Below, in pieces: positions 8,309 to 16,952 of a DNA stretch of 64,000 nt. The translations under genes were made by a program, and so were the position numbers. The notes beneath the pieces are model-generated. The model saw nothing but the letters and a program-made list of their open reading frames with translations, was not told the origin of the DNA and ran no database searches. Location of the stretch: NCBI RefSeq assembly GCF_004336745.1, contig NZ_SJXD01000025.1, positions 186,001 to 250,000 on the forward strand, in the 5' to 3' direction. Numbering within the stretch: the first letter of the stretch is position 1; each line of letters begins with the position of its first letter. Source of the DNA: Roseococcus sp. SYP-B2431 (GTDB lineage Bacteria; Pseudomonadota; Alphaproteobacteria; Acetobacterales; Acetobacteraceae).

Positions 8309-9710
8309 CCTCCTGGAATTCGTCTGGATCTGGAACCGACTCCAGGGCCAGTCCACGCCCGCCGTCCATCGCCGGATCCTGCGCTGGATCGAGGGCGAGG
8401 CGCCGTCCCGGCGCCTGCTGCTCATGGCTTTCCGCGGCTGCGGCAAATCCACGCTGATCGGGCTCTTCTGCGCCTGGTCCCTGTACCGGCGGCCGGAGCT
8501 GCGCATCCTGGTCCTGGCGGCGGAGCAGTCGCTGGCGGGCAAGATGGTCGGGCATGTGCGCCGGATCATCGAGCGGCATCCGCTCTGCGCGTCCCTGCTT
8601 CCGGAGGGCGACGAGGCCTGGGCCGCCGACCGCTTCACCGTCGCGCGGCCGGGCGCGCTGCGCGATCCCTCGATGCTCGCCCAGGGGCTCCAGGGCAACA
8701 TCACCGGCGCGCGGGCGGAGCTGGTGATCTGCGACGACGTCGAGGTCGCGGGCAATTGCGACACGCCGGGCAAGCGGCTCGACCTGCGCGAGCGGCTGGC
8801 CGAGACGGAATTCGTGCTGACGCCGGGCGGGACCATCCTCTATGTCGGCACGCCGCACACGGAGGAGAGCCTGTATCGCGGCGGCGACGCCTTCCTGGCC
8901 GGCTACCGGCGGCTCGAGGTGCCGATCGAGGATGCGCGGGGCGCGAGCGCCTGGCCCGAACGCTTTTCCGGGGAGGCCATCGCGGCGCTGCGCCATCGCG
9001 TCGGCCCGCTGCATTTCGCGCGGCAAATGCTGCTCCAGCCCATCGCGGCGGATGCGGCACGGCTCGATCCCGCGCTGCTGCTGCGCTATCCCGAGGAGAC
9101 GGAGTATCGCGAGGCCAACGGCCACGCGCAGCTCTGGCTGCTGGGCCGGCGCATGGTCTCGGGCGGCGGCTTCTGGGATCCCTCCTTCGGGCGTCCGGAG
9201 GCCGGCGACGGCTCGGTGCTGGCCGCGACCTATACGGACGGGGAGGGTGGGCACTACCTGCACCGCCTCGCCTGGATCACCCAGCGCGCCGACGCCCCGG
9301 AGGATCCGGCGACGCAGCAGTGCCGCCAGGTGGCCGAGCTCGCGCGCGAGCTGCACCTGCCGGCGCTGCGCGTGGAGACCAACGGGCTCGGGCGCTTCCT
9401 GCCCGCGCTGCTGAAGCGGGAGATGGCGCGGGCGGGCGCGGCCTGCGCCGTGGTGGAGCACACCAGCCACCGCGCCAAGGCGGAGCGCATCCTCGCCGCC
9501 TTCGACCCGCTGCTGGCGGCGCGCCGGCTCCATGCCCATGAGAGCGTGTTCCGGACCAGCTTCGCGCGCGAGATGGCCGAGTGGCGGCCCGAGGCGCGCG
9601 GCGCCCGCGACGATGCGCTCGACGCGGTCTCCGGCTGCATCCTGGCCGAGGCGGTGCGGATGCCGGCCCTGCCACGGGCGGTCGCACCGTCCTGGCGGGG
9701 GGCCAGGTGA
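8286..9710 (+). CDS. Large terminase subunit (packaging ATPase/nuclease)
   Basis: 474 residues. The N-terminal ATPase shows a Walker A loop, F-R-G-C-G-K-S-T, near residue 45 and a Walker B strand, L-V-I-C-D-D, near residue 150. The C-terminal RNase H-like nuclease half has E-A-G-D-G-S-V-L (about 305), E-T-N-G-L-G-R (about 362) and R-D-D-A-L-D-A (about 442), the acidic positions that bind metal in T7 gp19-type terminases. It cuts concatemeric DNA and drives it through the portal. With all key residues present, this packaging motor looks intact. Confidence 0.92.
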   Translation: MTTETAADLLEFVWIWNRLQGQSTPAVHRRILRWIEGEAPSRRLLLMAFRGCGKSTLIGLFCAWSLYRRPELRILVLAAEQSLAGKMVGHVRRIIERHPLCASLLPEGDEAWAADRFTVARPGALRDPSMLAQGLQGNITGARAELVICDDVEVAGNCDTPGKRLDLRERLAETEFVLTPGGTILYVGTPHTEESLYRGGDAFLAGYRRLEVPIEDARGASAWPERFSGEAIAALRHRVGPLHFARQMLLQPIAADAARLDPALLLRYPEETEYREANGHAQLWLLGRRMVSGGGFWDPSFGRPEAGDGSVLAATYTDGEGGHYLHRLAWITQRADAPEDPATQQCRQVAELARELHLPALRVETNGLGRFLPALLKREMARAGAACAVVEHTSHRAKAERILAAFDPLLAARRLHAHESVFRTSFAREMAEWRPEARGARDDALDAVSGCILAEAVRMPALPRAVAPSWRGAR

Positions 9711-9784
9711 TTCGTCCGGAAAATGCCGCCCCGCGGGAATTCTCAAACAGCCCCATAGCCCGTAATCACTTTGGCGAGGTTGTG

Positions 9785-10918
9785 ATGACCCGTCATTCCA
9801 GGGACGAAAGCGTGCTTCCCAATCCCTTCGACGACCGGCCGTCCGGCGTCCGGCTCAAGGCCGGCCTGACCTTCGCGGTCCTGATCGCCTTCAACCTCGC
9901 GGCCTGGGCCTGGGCCTGGATCGCCTTCGCCGACCGGCCGACGCTCTTCGGCACGGCCGTGCTCGCCTATATGCTCGGCCTGCGCCATGCCTTCGACGCC
10001 GACCACATCGCGGCGATCGACAATGTGGTCCGCAAGCTGATGCAGGAGGGCAAGGCACCCATCTCGGCGGGGTTCTTCTTCTCGCTGGGCCATTCCAGCA
10101 TCGTGATCCTGGCGACGCTCGCGATCGCCGCGACGGCGGCGGCGCTGCAGGACGAGATGGAGCAGTTCCACACCATCGGTGGCGTCATCGGCACGGCCGT
10201 CTCGGCGACCTTCCTGCTGGCGATCAGCCTCGCCAACCTCATCGTCCTGCGCGGCGTCTGGGCCGCCTTCCGCCGGGCGCGGCGGGGCGAGAGGATCGTG
10301 GACGAGGACCTCGACATGCTGCTCGCCGGGCGCGGGCTGATCGCGCGGATCTTCCGGCCGCTGTTCCGGGTCGTCTCGCGCTCCTGGCACATGTACCCGG
10401 TCGGCTTCCTCTTCGGCCTGGGCTTCGACACGGCCACCGAGATCGCGGTGCTCAGCATCTCGGCCACGCAGGCGGCGCAGGGGATGTCGATCTGGACGAT
10501 CCTGGTCTTCCCGGCGCTCTTCACCGCCGGCATGTCGCTGATGGACACGGCCGACAGCGTGCTGATGACGCGCGCCTATGGCTGGGCCTTCGTCCATCCG
10601 ATGCGCAAGCTCTGGTACAACCTGACCATCACGGCGGCCTCGGTGGTCGTCGCGCTCTTCATCGGCGGCGTGGGCGCGCTGGGGCTGATCAGCGAGAAGC
10701 TCGGCCTCGAAGGCGGCTTCTGGGACTTCATCGCGAGCCTCAGCGAGGATCTGGCGAATTTCGGCTTCATCGTCGTGGGCATCTTCGTGGTGAGCTGGAT
10801 CGTCTCGGTCGTCGTGTATCGCGCGAAGGGCTACGACCGGCTTCAGGTCGAGACGTCGCAGCCGGGCGCTCCGCCCCGGACTGACAGGGGCCAGGGCGTG
10901 TCTTCCCTTGTGGGGTAG
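9785..10918 (+). CDS. Nickel/cobalt permease, NiCoT (HoxN/HupN/NixA) family
   Basis: A 377-residue inner-membrane protein with eight or so hydrophobic segments. The family signature R-H-A-F-D-A-D-H-I in the second segment (about residue 67) supplies the metal-selective His/Asp pair. F-S-L-G-H-S-S-I-V and L-G-F-D-T-A-T-E-I-A are the other two conserved loops. The start at 9785 follows GAGG at 9775-9778. It sits between the phage terminase and phage-type lysis genes, so it is either cargo of the phage module or marks a rearrangement. No urease or active hydrogenase is in the window; the hydrogenase-like complex at 33-41 kb lacks a nickel site. Confidence 0.9.
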   Translation: MTRHSRDESVLPNPFDDRPSGVRLKAGLTFAVLIAFNLAAWAWAWIAFADRPTLFGTAVLAYMLGLRHAFDADHIAAIDNVVRKLMQEGKAPISAGFFFSLGHSSIVILATLAIAATAAALQDEMEQFHTIGGVIGTAVSATFLLAISLANLIVLRGVWAAFRRARRGERIVDEDLDMLLAGRGLIARIFRPLFRVVSRSWHMYPVGFLFGLGFDTATEIAVLSISATQAAQGMSIWTILVFPALFTAGMSLMDTADSVLMTRAYGWAFVHPMRKLWYNLTITAASVVVALFIGGVGALGLISEKLGLEGGFWDFIASLSEDLANFGFIVVGIFVVSWIVSVVVYRAKGYDRLQVETSQPGAPPRTDRGQGVSSLVG

Positions 10919-10942
10919 TTTCCGGGGCTGAAGCCTCTCAGG

Positions 10943-11164
10943 TCACGCCGCGGGCCGCTTCAGGATCTCGCTCGCGTGCCGGCCGCGTCCGGCCGCCGTG
11001 ATCTCGAACCGCCCATCCGCGCGCTGACGCGCGAATCCCATCTCCCCCAGCCGCCGCAGGCAGGGCTCGTCCGCGAGCCCGGCCGGGCGGCCGTGCCCCC
11101 GCACCAGCGTCAGCCGGTGCAGCGCGGAGCGGCAGCAGGTCTCGAGATAGGGCTCGTTCCACAT
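10943..11164 (-). CDS. Small hypothetical protein
   Basis: 73 residues in the opposite direction to its neighbours. The text reads as a plausible small winged-helix-like or DUF protein: a Cys pair near residue 10, then R-L-G-E-M-G-F-A-R-Q-R-A-D-G-R-F-E-I-T-A-A-G-R-G, a helix-turn-strand pattern. A GGGCGGGA stretch lies just before the ATG. I do not recognise the family. An overlapping frame (10938-11180) is far more Ala/Arg/Pro-rich and looks like noise. It converges on the permease gene. Confidence 0.5.
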   Translation of the reverse strand: MWNEPYLETCCRSALHRLTLVRGHGRPAGLADEPCLRRLGEMGFARQRADGRFEITAAGRGRHASEILKRPAA

Positions 11165-11209
11165 TCCCGCCCTTTACCACGCGCCGCGGCGCAGCCCCAA
11201 GGAGGCTCC

Positions 11210-11512
11210 ATGGATCCGACCGACCCCACCCCCCTGTGGTGGCTCAACGCCGCCCAGGCGCCGATCGTCGGCGCCCTCTACTGGCTGGTGCACGGCATCA
11301 AGCGCGACCTCGATCGCATCGACCGCGGCGACCTGCGCCAGGTCGACGGGCTCAGCCGCACGCGCGACGAGCTGGCCGCCTTCAAGCTGGAGGTGGCGCG
11401 CACCTACGTGCCGCTCTCGCTCATCCGCGACGTGGACCGGCGGCTGACGGAGCAGCTGATCCGCATCGAGAACAAGCTGGGCGAGGTCCGGCGCCGGCAG
11501 GAGAAGGATTGA
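11210..11512 (+). CDS. Small phage-type membrane-anchored protein
   Basis: 100 residues. An N-terminal apolar stretch (residues 7-26, L-W-W-L-N-A-A-Q-A-P-I-V-G-A-L-Y-W-L-V) is followed by a charged helix ending in R-R-R-Q-E-K-D. One membrane anchor plus a coiled coil, directly before a cell-wall hydrolase, is the layout of a holin- or spanin-like protein. The start is fixed by GGAGG at 11201-11205. Its stop overlaps the next start (ATGA). The holin or spanin role is inference; many tailed phages of alphaproteobacteria have a similar uncharacterised protein here. Confidence 0.55.
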   Translation: MDPTDPTPLWWLNAAQAPIVGALYWLVHGIKRDLDRIDRGDLRQVDGLSRTRDELAAFKLEVARTYVPLSLIRDVDRRLTEQLIRIENKLGEVRRRQEKD

Positions 11513-11994
11513 TGAGGATGCAGCCCGACCCCACCCGCATCACCGCCGGCGCCGCCGCCGAGGAGCTTCTGGCCCGGATCCTCTACGCCGAGGCCGGCCA
11601 TCGTCCGGTCCGCGCCGTCGAGGCGCTGGCCTCGCTGGCCATGAACCGCGCGCGCGCCGCGCTGGCTTCGGAGGAGGCGCGGCTGCGCTTCGCCGGCGGC
11701 GCGGCGCCCGCGACCCTGCCGCGCGCGCTGATTGCCGTGCTGCGCGCGCCCTTCCAGTTCCAGGTGCGGCATTCGCGCCATCCGGACCATGTCCGCTTCG
11801 CGCAGCCGCCCGAGGGCGATCCGGCGCTGGCGGTCTGCCGCCGCGTGGCGGCGCGGGCGCTGTCCGGCGCGCTGCGCGACGTGACGGGCCAGGCGCTGCA
11901 CTGGCATGACGCGGCGCGCCAGCCGGGCTGGGCGCTGGGCCGCGTGCCCACGGCCGAGTGCGGCGGCCTCGCCTTCTACCGGCTGGAGGGGTGA
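11512..11994 (+). CDS. SleB-type cell wall hydrolase (probable endolysin)
   Basis: 160 residues. The segment A-R-I-L-Y-A-E-A-G-H-R-P-V-R-A-V-E-A-L-A (from about residue 20) fits the Hydrolase_2/SleB family, whose conserved Glu cleaves the glycan strand; the C-terminus G-G-L-A-F-Y-R-L is also typical. No signal peptide is visible, consistent with a phage lysin that needs help crossing the membrane, perhaps from the protein encoded just upstream. ATGA overlap and a GGAGAAGG site precede it. Confidence 0.75.
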   Translation: MRMQPDPTRITAGAAAEELLARILYAEAGHRPVRAVEALASLAMNRARAALASEEARLRFAGGAAPATLPRALIAVLRAPFQFQVRHSRHPDHVRFAQPPEGDPALAVCRRVAARALSGALRDVTGQALHWHDAARQPGWALGRVPTAECGGLAFYRLEG

Positions 11995-12046
11995 CGGCGC
12001 GGCCCGGATCGGGGATGGTTCCGGCCCCGGACAATGGCGGCCCCAC

Positions 12047-12670
12047 ATGCTCACGCTCTACTACTCGCCCAATGCCTGCTCCCTCGCCTCGCATGTCGCG
12101 CTGGAGGAGATCGGCGCGCCCTACGAGGCCAAGCGCGTGAACTTCGGCGCGGAGCAGCAGAAGTCGCCGGACTACCTCGCGCTCAACCCCAAGGCGCGGG
12201 TGCCGGCCCTGGTGACGCCCCGCGGCATTCTCACCGAGACGCCGGCCATCCTCGCCTTCCTCGCCCAGAGCTTCCCGGAGAAAAGGCTGGCGCCGCTGGA
12301 CGACCCCTTCGCCTTCGCCGAGCTGCAGGCCTTCAACAGCTATCTCTGCTCCACCGTGCATGTCGCGCATGCGCATAAGGGGCGCGGCCCGCGCTGGGCC
12401 GACGAGGTCTCCTCCATCGCCGACATGAAGCGAAAGGTGCCGCAGACCATGACCGCCTGCTTCGAGCTGATCGAGGAGCGGATGCTGAAGGGCCCCTGGG
12501 CGATGGGCGAGGCCTTCACGGTCGCCGACCCCTATCTCTTCGTCGTCACCCGCTGGGCGGCGGGCGACGGCGTGGACCTCTCCCGCCTCCCGCGCGTGTC
12601 CGACCACTATGCCCGCATGCAGGCGCGGCCCGCCGTGAAGACGGTGCTGGCCCGCGAGGCCGCCGCCTGA
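12047..12670 (+). CDS. Glutathione S-transferase family protein
   Basis: 207 residues with a thioredoxin-like N-terminal domain (residues 1-80) and an all-helical C-terminal domain. The start M-L-T-L-Y-Y-S-P-N-A-C-S-L-A-S-H puts Cys10 at the position used by beta-class bacterial GSTs to contact glutathione. N-P-K-A-R-V-P-A-L (about 47-55) contains the cis-Pro, and L-T-E-T-P-A-I the glutathione-binding acid and hydroxyl residues. It probably acts in detoxification or redox repair. The next gene starts seven bases downstream. Confidence 0.85.
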   Translation: MLTLYYSPNACSLASHVALEEIGAPYEAKRVNFGAEQQKSPDYLALNPKARVPALVTPRGILTETPAILAFLAQSFPEKRLAPLDDPFAFAELQAFNSYLCSTVHVAHAHKGRGPRWADEVSSIADMKRKVPQTMTACFELIEERMLKGPWAMGEAFTVADPYLFVVTRWAAGDGVDLSRLPRVSDHYARMQARPAVKTVLAREAAA

Positions 12671-12677
12671 CCCGGTG

Positions 12678-13034
12678 ATGGAACCGCTGATCTACACCCT
12701 CGTCCGCGGCGAGGACTGGCGCGCGGCCGAATCCGCCGGTGCCTATCACGGCAGCGCCGACGACCGGCGCGACGGCTTCCTGCATTTCTCCGGCGCCGCC
12801 CAGCTCCGGGCCAGCGCGGCGAAGCACCGCGCCGGCGAGGCCGACCTCTGGATGATCGAGGCCGAGGCCGCCGCGCTCGGTGAGGCGCTGCGCTGGGAGC
12901 CCGCCGCCGGCGGCAGCCGGCCCGGCCTCTTCCCGCATCTCTATGCGCCGCTGCCCCTTGCCGCCGTCCGCCGTGCCGTCCACGTGCCGCTCGGCGCGGA
13001 TGGGCGTCACGCGTTCCCGGCCGGGATTCCCTGA
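12678..13034 (+). CDS. DUF952 family protein
   Basis: 118 residues. I-Y-T-L-V at residues 5-9, then A-Y-H-G-S-A-D-D-R-R-D-G-F-L-H-F-S and a C-terminal F-P-H-L-Y-A-P-L are the conserved blocks of DUF952, a family of unknown function resembling the ADP-ribosyltransferase-like fold. The conserved His residues are present. ATG 12678 is preferred over the GTG one codon upstream. It shares a likely transcript with the GST gene and overlaps the convergent exporter gene by 28 bases. Confidence 0.8.
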   Translation: MEPLIYTLVRGEDWRAAESAGAYHGSADDRRDGFLHFSGAAQLRASAAKHRAGEADLWMIEAEAAALGEALRWEPAAGGSRPGLFPHLYAPLPLAAVRRAVHVPLGADGRHAFPAGIP

Positions 13035-13903
13035 ACCCGCCGGGCTGCGCGCCCCACCGCGCGCTCGCTCATCACGCAGGCCATCACCACGACCGCGCCA
13101 CCGGCGATGACGGGCAGGCTCGGCGCGTTGCCGAAGATCAGATAATCCAACGAGACAGCCCAGGGCAGGGCGATGAACTCGAAGGGCGCGAGCCGCGCCG
13201 GCGTGGCCACGCGGAAGGCCAGCGCCAGGCACACCGTCGCGGCGCCTGCCAGCACCCCGTTCACCAGGAGCTGGGTCCATTGCAGCGCCGTCGGCGCCGC
13301 CCAGTGCCAGGCGGCGAAGGGCGCCGTCGCGGCCCCGCCCACGATCCCGGGCCAGAGCACCAGCCGCGCCACCCCTCTCTCGCCTCGCAGGCTGCGGTTG
13401 ATGGTGATGTTCGTGGTGTAGCAGAGCGTGCCCAGCGTCGCGCAGGCGAAGCCGAAGAGGCTGCCCTCGCGGCCCTCGCCGAGCTGCGGCGCCAGCGCCG
13501 TCAGCACGCCCAGGAAGCCCACGACGGACCAGATCCAGGCCGCGCCGGGGATGCGCTCCTTCAGGAACACCGCCGCGGCGATCAACGTCAGGAAAGGCGC
13601 GGTGAAGAAGATCAGGTAGCCGTCGGCCAGCGGCAGGTGGCGAAAGGCCAGGAAGAACAGGGTGCCCGCCCCCAGCATCGACACGGCCCGGGTGAGATGC
13701 AGCCAGGGGTGACGGGTCCCGAGCTTCCCGCCCGCTCCGCGCACCAGCATCCGGGCCGCAAGGAGCAGCCCCAGCAGCACGGCGTAGCGGAGAAAGATCG
13801 TCTGCGAGGCCGAGAAGCTGCCCGCGAGCAGCTTGCTGTTGGCGTCCAGCAGGCCGAACAGGCCGATGCCTGCCATGAGCAGCAGCGGGCCGCGCACCAT
13901 CAT
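13007..13903 (-). CDS. DMT-superfamily (EamA) transporter
   Basis: 298 residues with ten predicted membrane helices in two five-helix EamA repeats. Recognisable points are L-F-G-L-L-D-A-N-S-K-L in helix 1, A-P-F-L-T-L-I-A-A-A-V-F-L-K-E-R at the end of the first repeat, and A-L-P-W-A-V-S-L-D-Y-L-I-F in the second. These carriers usually export metabolites or amino acids; the substrate cannot be read from sequence. It is read divergently from pyrD with an 81-base gap. Confidence 0.8.
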   Translation of the reverse strand: MMVRGPLLLMAGIGLFGLLDANSKLLAGSFSASQTIFLRYAVLLGLLLAARMLVRGAGGKLGTRHPWLHLTRAVSMLGAGTLFFLAFRHLPLADGYLIFFTAPFLTLIAAAVFLKERIPGAAWIWSVVGFLGVLTALAPQLGEGREGSLFGFACATLGTLCYTTNITINRSLRGERGVARLVLWPGIVGGAATAPFAAWHWAAPTALQWTQLLVNGVLAGAATVCLALAFRVATPARLAPFEFIALPWAVSLDYLIFGNAPSLPVIAGGAVVVMACVMSERAVGRAARRVQGIPAGNA

Positions 13904-13984
13904 GTTCCTTGCCGTGTGGAACCGGTGTCGCCGCGGAGGCCCCGCCTGTCAACGCGGCGCGATCTGCCCTATCCAGGGCCTGCC

Positions 13985-15031
13985 ATGACCCCCCTCCTCG
14001 CTTCCGCCCTCATGCCGCTGATGCGCGGCCTCGACGCCGAACTGGCGCACCGGCTGGCCCTCAAGGGCCTCGCGATGGGGCTGGCCGGCCGCGACTCCAG
14101 GCCCGACGCGCCGAATCTCGCCACCCGCGCCCTGGGCCTGGACTTCTCCAACCCGATCGGCCTCGCCGCAGGCTTCGACAAGGACGCGACCGCGATCCTG
14201 CCGCTCATGCGGCTGGGCTTCGGCTTCGTGGAGGCCGGCACCGTCACGCCCCGGCCGCAGGAGGGCAATCCGCGCCCGCGCCTCTTCCGGCTGACGGAGG
14301 ACAAGGCGGTCATCAACCGCATGGGCTTCAACAATGCCGGGCTGCACGAATACCTGCTGCGCCTGAAGCATCTGGAGCGGCCGCTGCCCGCCGTGCTCGG
14401 CGCCAATGTCGGCGTGAACAAGGAGGGCGCGGATCCGGAGCGCGACTATCCGGGCCTCTGCGCCTCGGTCGCGCCCTATTCGGATTACGTGACCATCAAC
14501 GTCTCCTCGCCCAACACGCCGGGCCTGCGCGACCTGCAGGGCGAGGAGCGGCTGGCCGCCATCCTCGCCGCCGTCGCCCCGCCGACAGTCGGCAAGCCCG
14601 TGCTGGTGAAGCTGGCGCCCGACCTCGCGGAGGAAGCCCTGGAGCCCATCATCGAGGTCTGCGTGGCCGCCGGCGTGGCGGGGCTCATCATCAGCAACAC
14701 CACCGTGGCGCGGCCCGGGAGCCTGCGCTCGCCCCTGAAGGACCAGATTGGCGGTCTGTCCGGCGCGCCGCTCTTCGAGCCCTCGACGGAGATGCTGTCG
14801 CGCGCGTGGCGGATCACCGCCGGGCGCCTCGTGCTGATCGGCGCTGGCGGCGTCTCCTCGGGCGCCCAGGCCTATCGCAAGATCAGGGCCGGCGCCTCGC
14901 TGGTGCAGCTCTACACCGGCTTCGCCTATGGCGGCCCGGCGCTGGTCGGCAAGATCAAGCGTGAACTTTCCAGATTGCTGAAGCGGGACGGTTTCGCCTA
15001 CGTCGCGGACGCGGTAGGGACCGATGCATGA
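13985..15031 (+). CDS. pyrD: Quinone-dependent dihydroorotate dehydrogenase
   Basis: 348 residues, class 2. It oxidises dihydroorotate to orotate in pyrimidine synthesis and passes electrons to the membrane quinone. The class 2 N-terminal helical extension (residues 1-40) is present. N-P-I-G-L-A-A-G-F-D-K-D binds FMN, R-M-G-F-N-N lies over the flavin, and the catalytic Ser is in N-V-S-S-P-N-T-P-G-L-R near residue 175. The stop overlaps the start of the HAD gene, so the two are co-translated. The ATG at 13985 gives the normal family length. Confidence 0.97.
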   Translation: MTPLLASALMPLMRGLDAELAHRLALKGLAMGLAGRDSRPDAPNLATRALGLDFSNPIGLAAGFDKDATAILPLMRLGFGFVEAGTVTPRPQEGNPRPRLFRLTEDKAVINRMGFNNAGLHEYLLRLKHLERPLPAVLGANVGVNKEGADPERDYPGLCASVAPYSDYVTINVSSPNTPGLRDLQGEERLAAILAAVAPPTVGKPVLVKLAPDLAEEALEPIIEVCVAAGVAGLIISNTTVARPGSLRSPLKDQIGGLSGAPLFEPSTEMLSRAWRITAGRLVLIGAGGVSSGAQAYRKIRAGASLVQLYTGFAYGGPALVGKIKRELSRLLKRDGFAYVADAVGTDA

Positions 15032-15894
15032 GCCTGCCCATCCTCGAGAGCCTCGCCCCGATCGCTGATCGCTATGACGGCTATGTCTTCGATCTCTGGG
15101 GCGTCGTGCATGACGGGCGCCAGCCCTATCCCGGCGTGGTGGATTGCCTGGGCGAGTTGAAGGCGCGCGGCAAGAAGGTCGTCTTCCTCACCAATGCGCC
15201 GCGCCGCTCCTGGTTCATCCAGGGCATGCTGGACCGCATGGAGATCGACCGCGGCCTCTATGACGGCATCATCTCCTCGGGCGAGGTGGCCTGGCGCTGG
15301 CTGCACAAGCGCGACCAGCCCTGGTTCGAGAAGCTGGGCCGCAAGGCCTTCCACATCGGCCCGGAGCGCGACCTCTCCGTGGTCGAGGACGGCGCGGCCG
15401 AGCTCGTGGCCACGCCGGAGGAGGCCGACTTCCTCCTCAACACCGGCCCCGATCCCGACCGCAAGTCGAAGTCGGTCGAGCCCTACCGCGACCTGCTGGA
15501 GGCCTGCTTCAGGGCCGGCCTGCCGATGGTCTGCGTGAACCCCGACCGCGCGGTGATGGTGGGGGGCGAGCGGCTGATCTGCGCCGGCGCCTTCGCCGAT
15601 GTCTATGCCGAATGGGGCGGCGACATCTTCGAGGTCGGCAAGCCTGACCCGGCCGTCTACGGGCCGGTGATGGAGATGCTGGAGCTGGCCGACCGCAGCC
15701 GGGTGATCGCGGTGGGCGATACCCCGCATACCGACCTGGCCGGCGCGCAGGCGGCGGGCATCGACAGCCTGTGGGCGCTCACGGGCCTCGCGGCGGACGC
15801 CCATGGGGCGGACCCCTCGCCGGCTTACCTCTTCGAGGTGGCGGCGGAGGAGAAAGTGGCGCCGATCGCCGCGCTGCGCAGCCTGCGCTGGTAG
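15028..15894 (+). CDS. HAD-superfamily class IIA hydrolase (TIGR01459 type)
   Basis: 288 residues. The HAD nucleophile is in Y-V-F-D-L-W-G-V-V-H-D-G (Asp about 21); L-T-N-A-P-R supplies motif II, and V-G-K-P-D plus V-G-D-T-P-H-T-D-L-A-G-A motifs III and IV. The family is related to NagD-type phosphatases of sugar phosphates and nucleotides. Co-transcription with pyrD is common in alphaproteobacteria and hints at a nucleotide substrate, which is inference. Its stop lies three bases from the stop of the convergent receptor gene. Confidence 0.85.
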   Translation: MSLPILESLAPIADRYDGYVFDLWGVVHDGRQPYPGVVDCLGELKARGKKVVFLTNAPRRSWFIQGMLDRMEIDRGLYDGIISSGEVAWRWLHKRDQPWFEKLGRKAFHIGPERDLSVVEDGAAELVATPEEADFLLNTGPDPDRKSKSVEPYRDLLEACFRAGLPMVCVNPDRAVMVGGERLICAGAFADVYAEWGGDIFEVGKPDPAVYGPVMEMLELADRSRVIAVGDTPHTDLAGAQAAGIDSLWALTGLAADAHGADPSPAYLFEVAAEEKVAPIAALRSLRW

Positions 15895-15897
15895 GCC

Positions 15898-16881
15898 TCA
15901 GTCCTCCGGCCTGAAGCCGGATTCCTGCACGACCGGTCCCCATTTGGTGGTCTCGCGCTGGATGCGCGCCGCGAACTCCGCGCTGGAGCTCGTGATCGCC
16001 GCGAACTCGCGCGCTTCCAGGTTCTGCCGCAGCTCGGCATTGCCGGCCGCCGCCACCAGCGCGGCGTTCAGCGCCTGCACCAGCGAGGCCGGCGCGCGGG
16101 CCGGCAGGAAGGCGCCGAACCACTCGTCGGCCGTCAGGTCGGGATAGCCCTGCTCCGCGAAGGTCGCGACCTCCGGGAAGCGCGGCACGCGCTGCGCGCT
16201 GGACACCGCGATCATCTTCAGCCGGCCGCCGCGATGGTGCTCCACCTGGTCGCCGATGACGTTGATCGTCGCCGGGATCTGGCCGGCGATGGCATCGGTG
16301 ATGGCCGGCGCGGCGCCGCGATAGGGCAGGTGGGTCAGCTCAATTCCCGCCGCGCGGGCCAGCATCACGCCGGTGAAATGCGGCACCGAGCCGGCGGCCG
16401 GTGAGGCATAGGAGATGCCGTTGCGCGACTTCGCGAGCTCGATGAATTGGGCGAGGTTCGCGACGTTCGGCGCCGCAGGGCCGACCGCCATGGCGAAGGG
16501 ATAGATCACCACCGGCGTCACCGCCTGCATGTCCGTCATCGGGCTGTAGCGGAGGCGGTTGCCGTAGAGGTGCGGGTAGATCGTCACCATGCTGGCCGGC
16601 GTGACGAGGAGGCTGGTGCCGTCCGGCTCGGAGCGGATCAGCTCCTCGATGGCCAGCCGTCCGGTGGCGCCGACCCGGTTCTCCACCACCACCTGCGGCG
16701 CCCAGACGCCGCGCAGCCGCTCGGCGAAGAGGCGGCAGGCCACGTCCACCGTGCCGCCCGCGGGAAAGCCCGCCAGGATCCGCGCCGTGCGGTTCACGAC
16801 GGGCGCCTGGGCGCGCAGGAGGGCCGGCGCGGCGAGCAGCGGGACGGCCGCGAGGATCGCGCGGCGATGCAGGACGGTCAT
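15898..16881 (-). CDS. Bug/TctC-family periplasmic solute receptor
   Basis: 327 residues. An N-terminal export signal with an R-R pair (residues 5-6, then A-I-L-A-A-V-P-L-L-A-A-P-A-L-L-R-A-Q-A) may be a Tat signal. The G-G-T-V-D loop after the first strand (F-P-A-G-G-T-V-D) is the ligand-binding motif of these receptors for small carboxylates. The ATG at 16881 follows GGGAGAAAG; the in-frame extension upstream is rejected. No TctA/TctB permease genes lie nearby, so it is an orphan receptor, a common state in this family. Confidence 0.85.
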   Translation of the reverse strand: MTVLHRRAILAAVPLLAAPALLRAQAPVVNRTARILAGFPAGGTVDVACRLFAERLRGVWAPQVVVENRVGATGRLAIEELIRSEPDGTSLLVTPASMVTIYPHLYGNRLRYSPMTDMQAVTPVVIYPFAMAVGPAAPNVANLAQFIELAKSRNGISYASPAAGSVPHFTGVMLARAAGIELTHLPYRGAAPAITDAIAGQIPATINVIGDQVEHHRGGRLKMIAVSSAQRVPRFPEVATFAEQGYPDLTADEWFGAFLPARAPASLVQALNAALVAAAGNAELRQNLEAREFAAITSSSAEFAARIQRETTKWGPVVQESGFRPED

Positions 16882-16952
16882 GGGCGTCACTTTCTCCCTG
16901 TGATGATTCTTGGCCGCATCTATGCATGGCGCCCGGCGCGGAGGCCACCCGC

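Noticed and set aside
9711-9784. Metal or cobalamin riboswitch ahead of the NiCoT gene
   Set aside because: Only 74 bases are available, with no conserved box or strong fold; too short for a cobalamin riboswitch.
10938-11180. 80-residue frame overlapping the 73-residue gene at 10943-11164
   Set aside because: Composition is dominated by Ala, Arg, Gly and Pro with no structure, and the overlapping frame looks protein-like.
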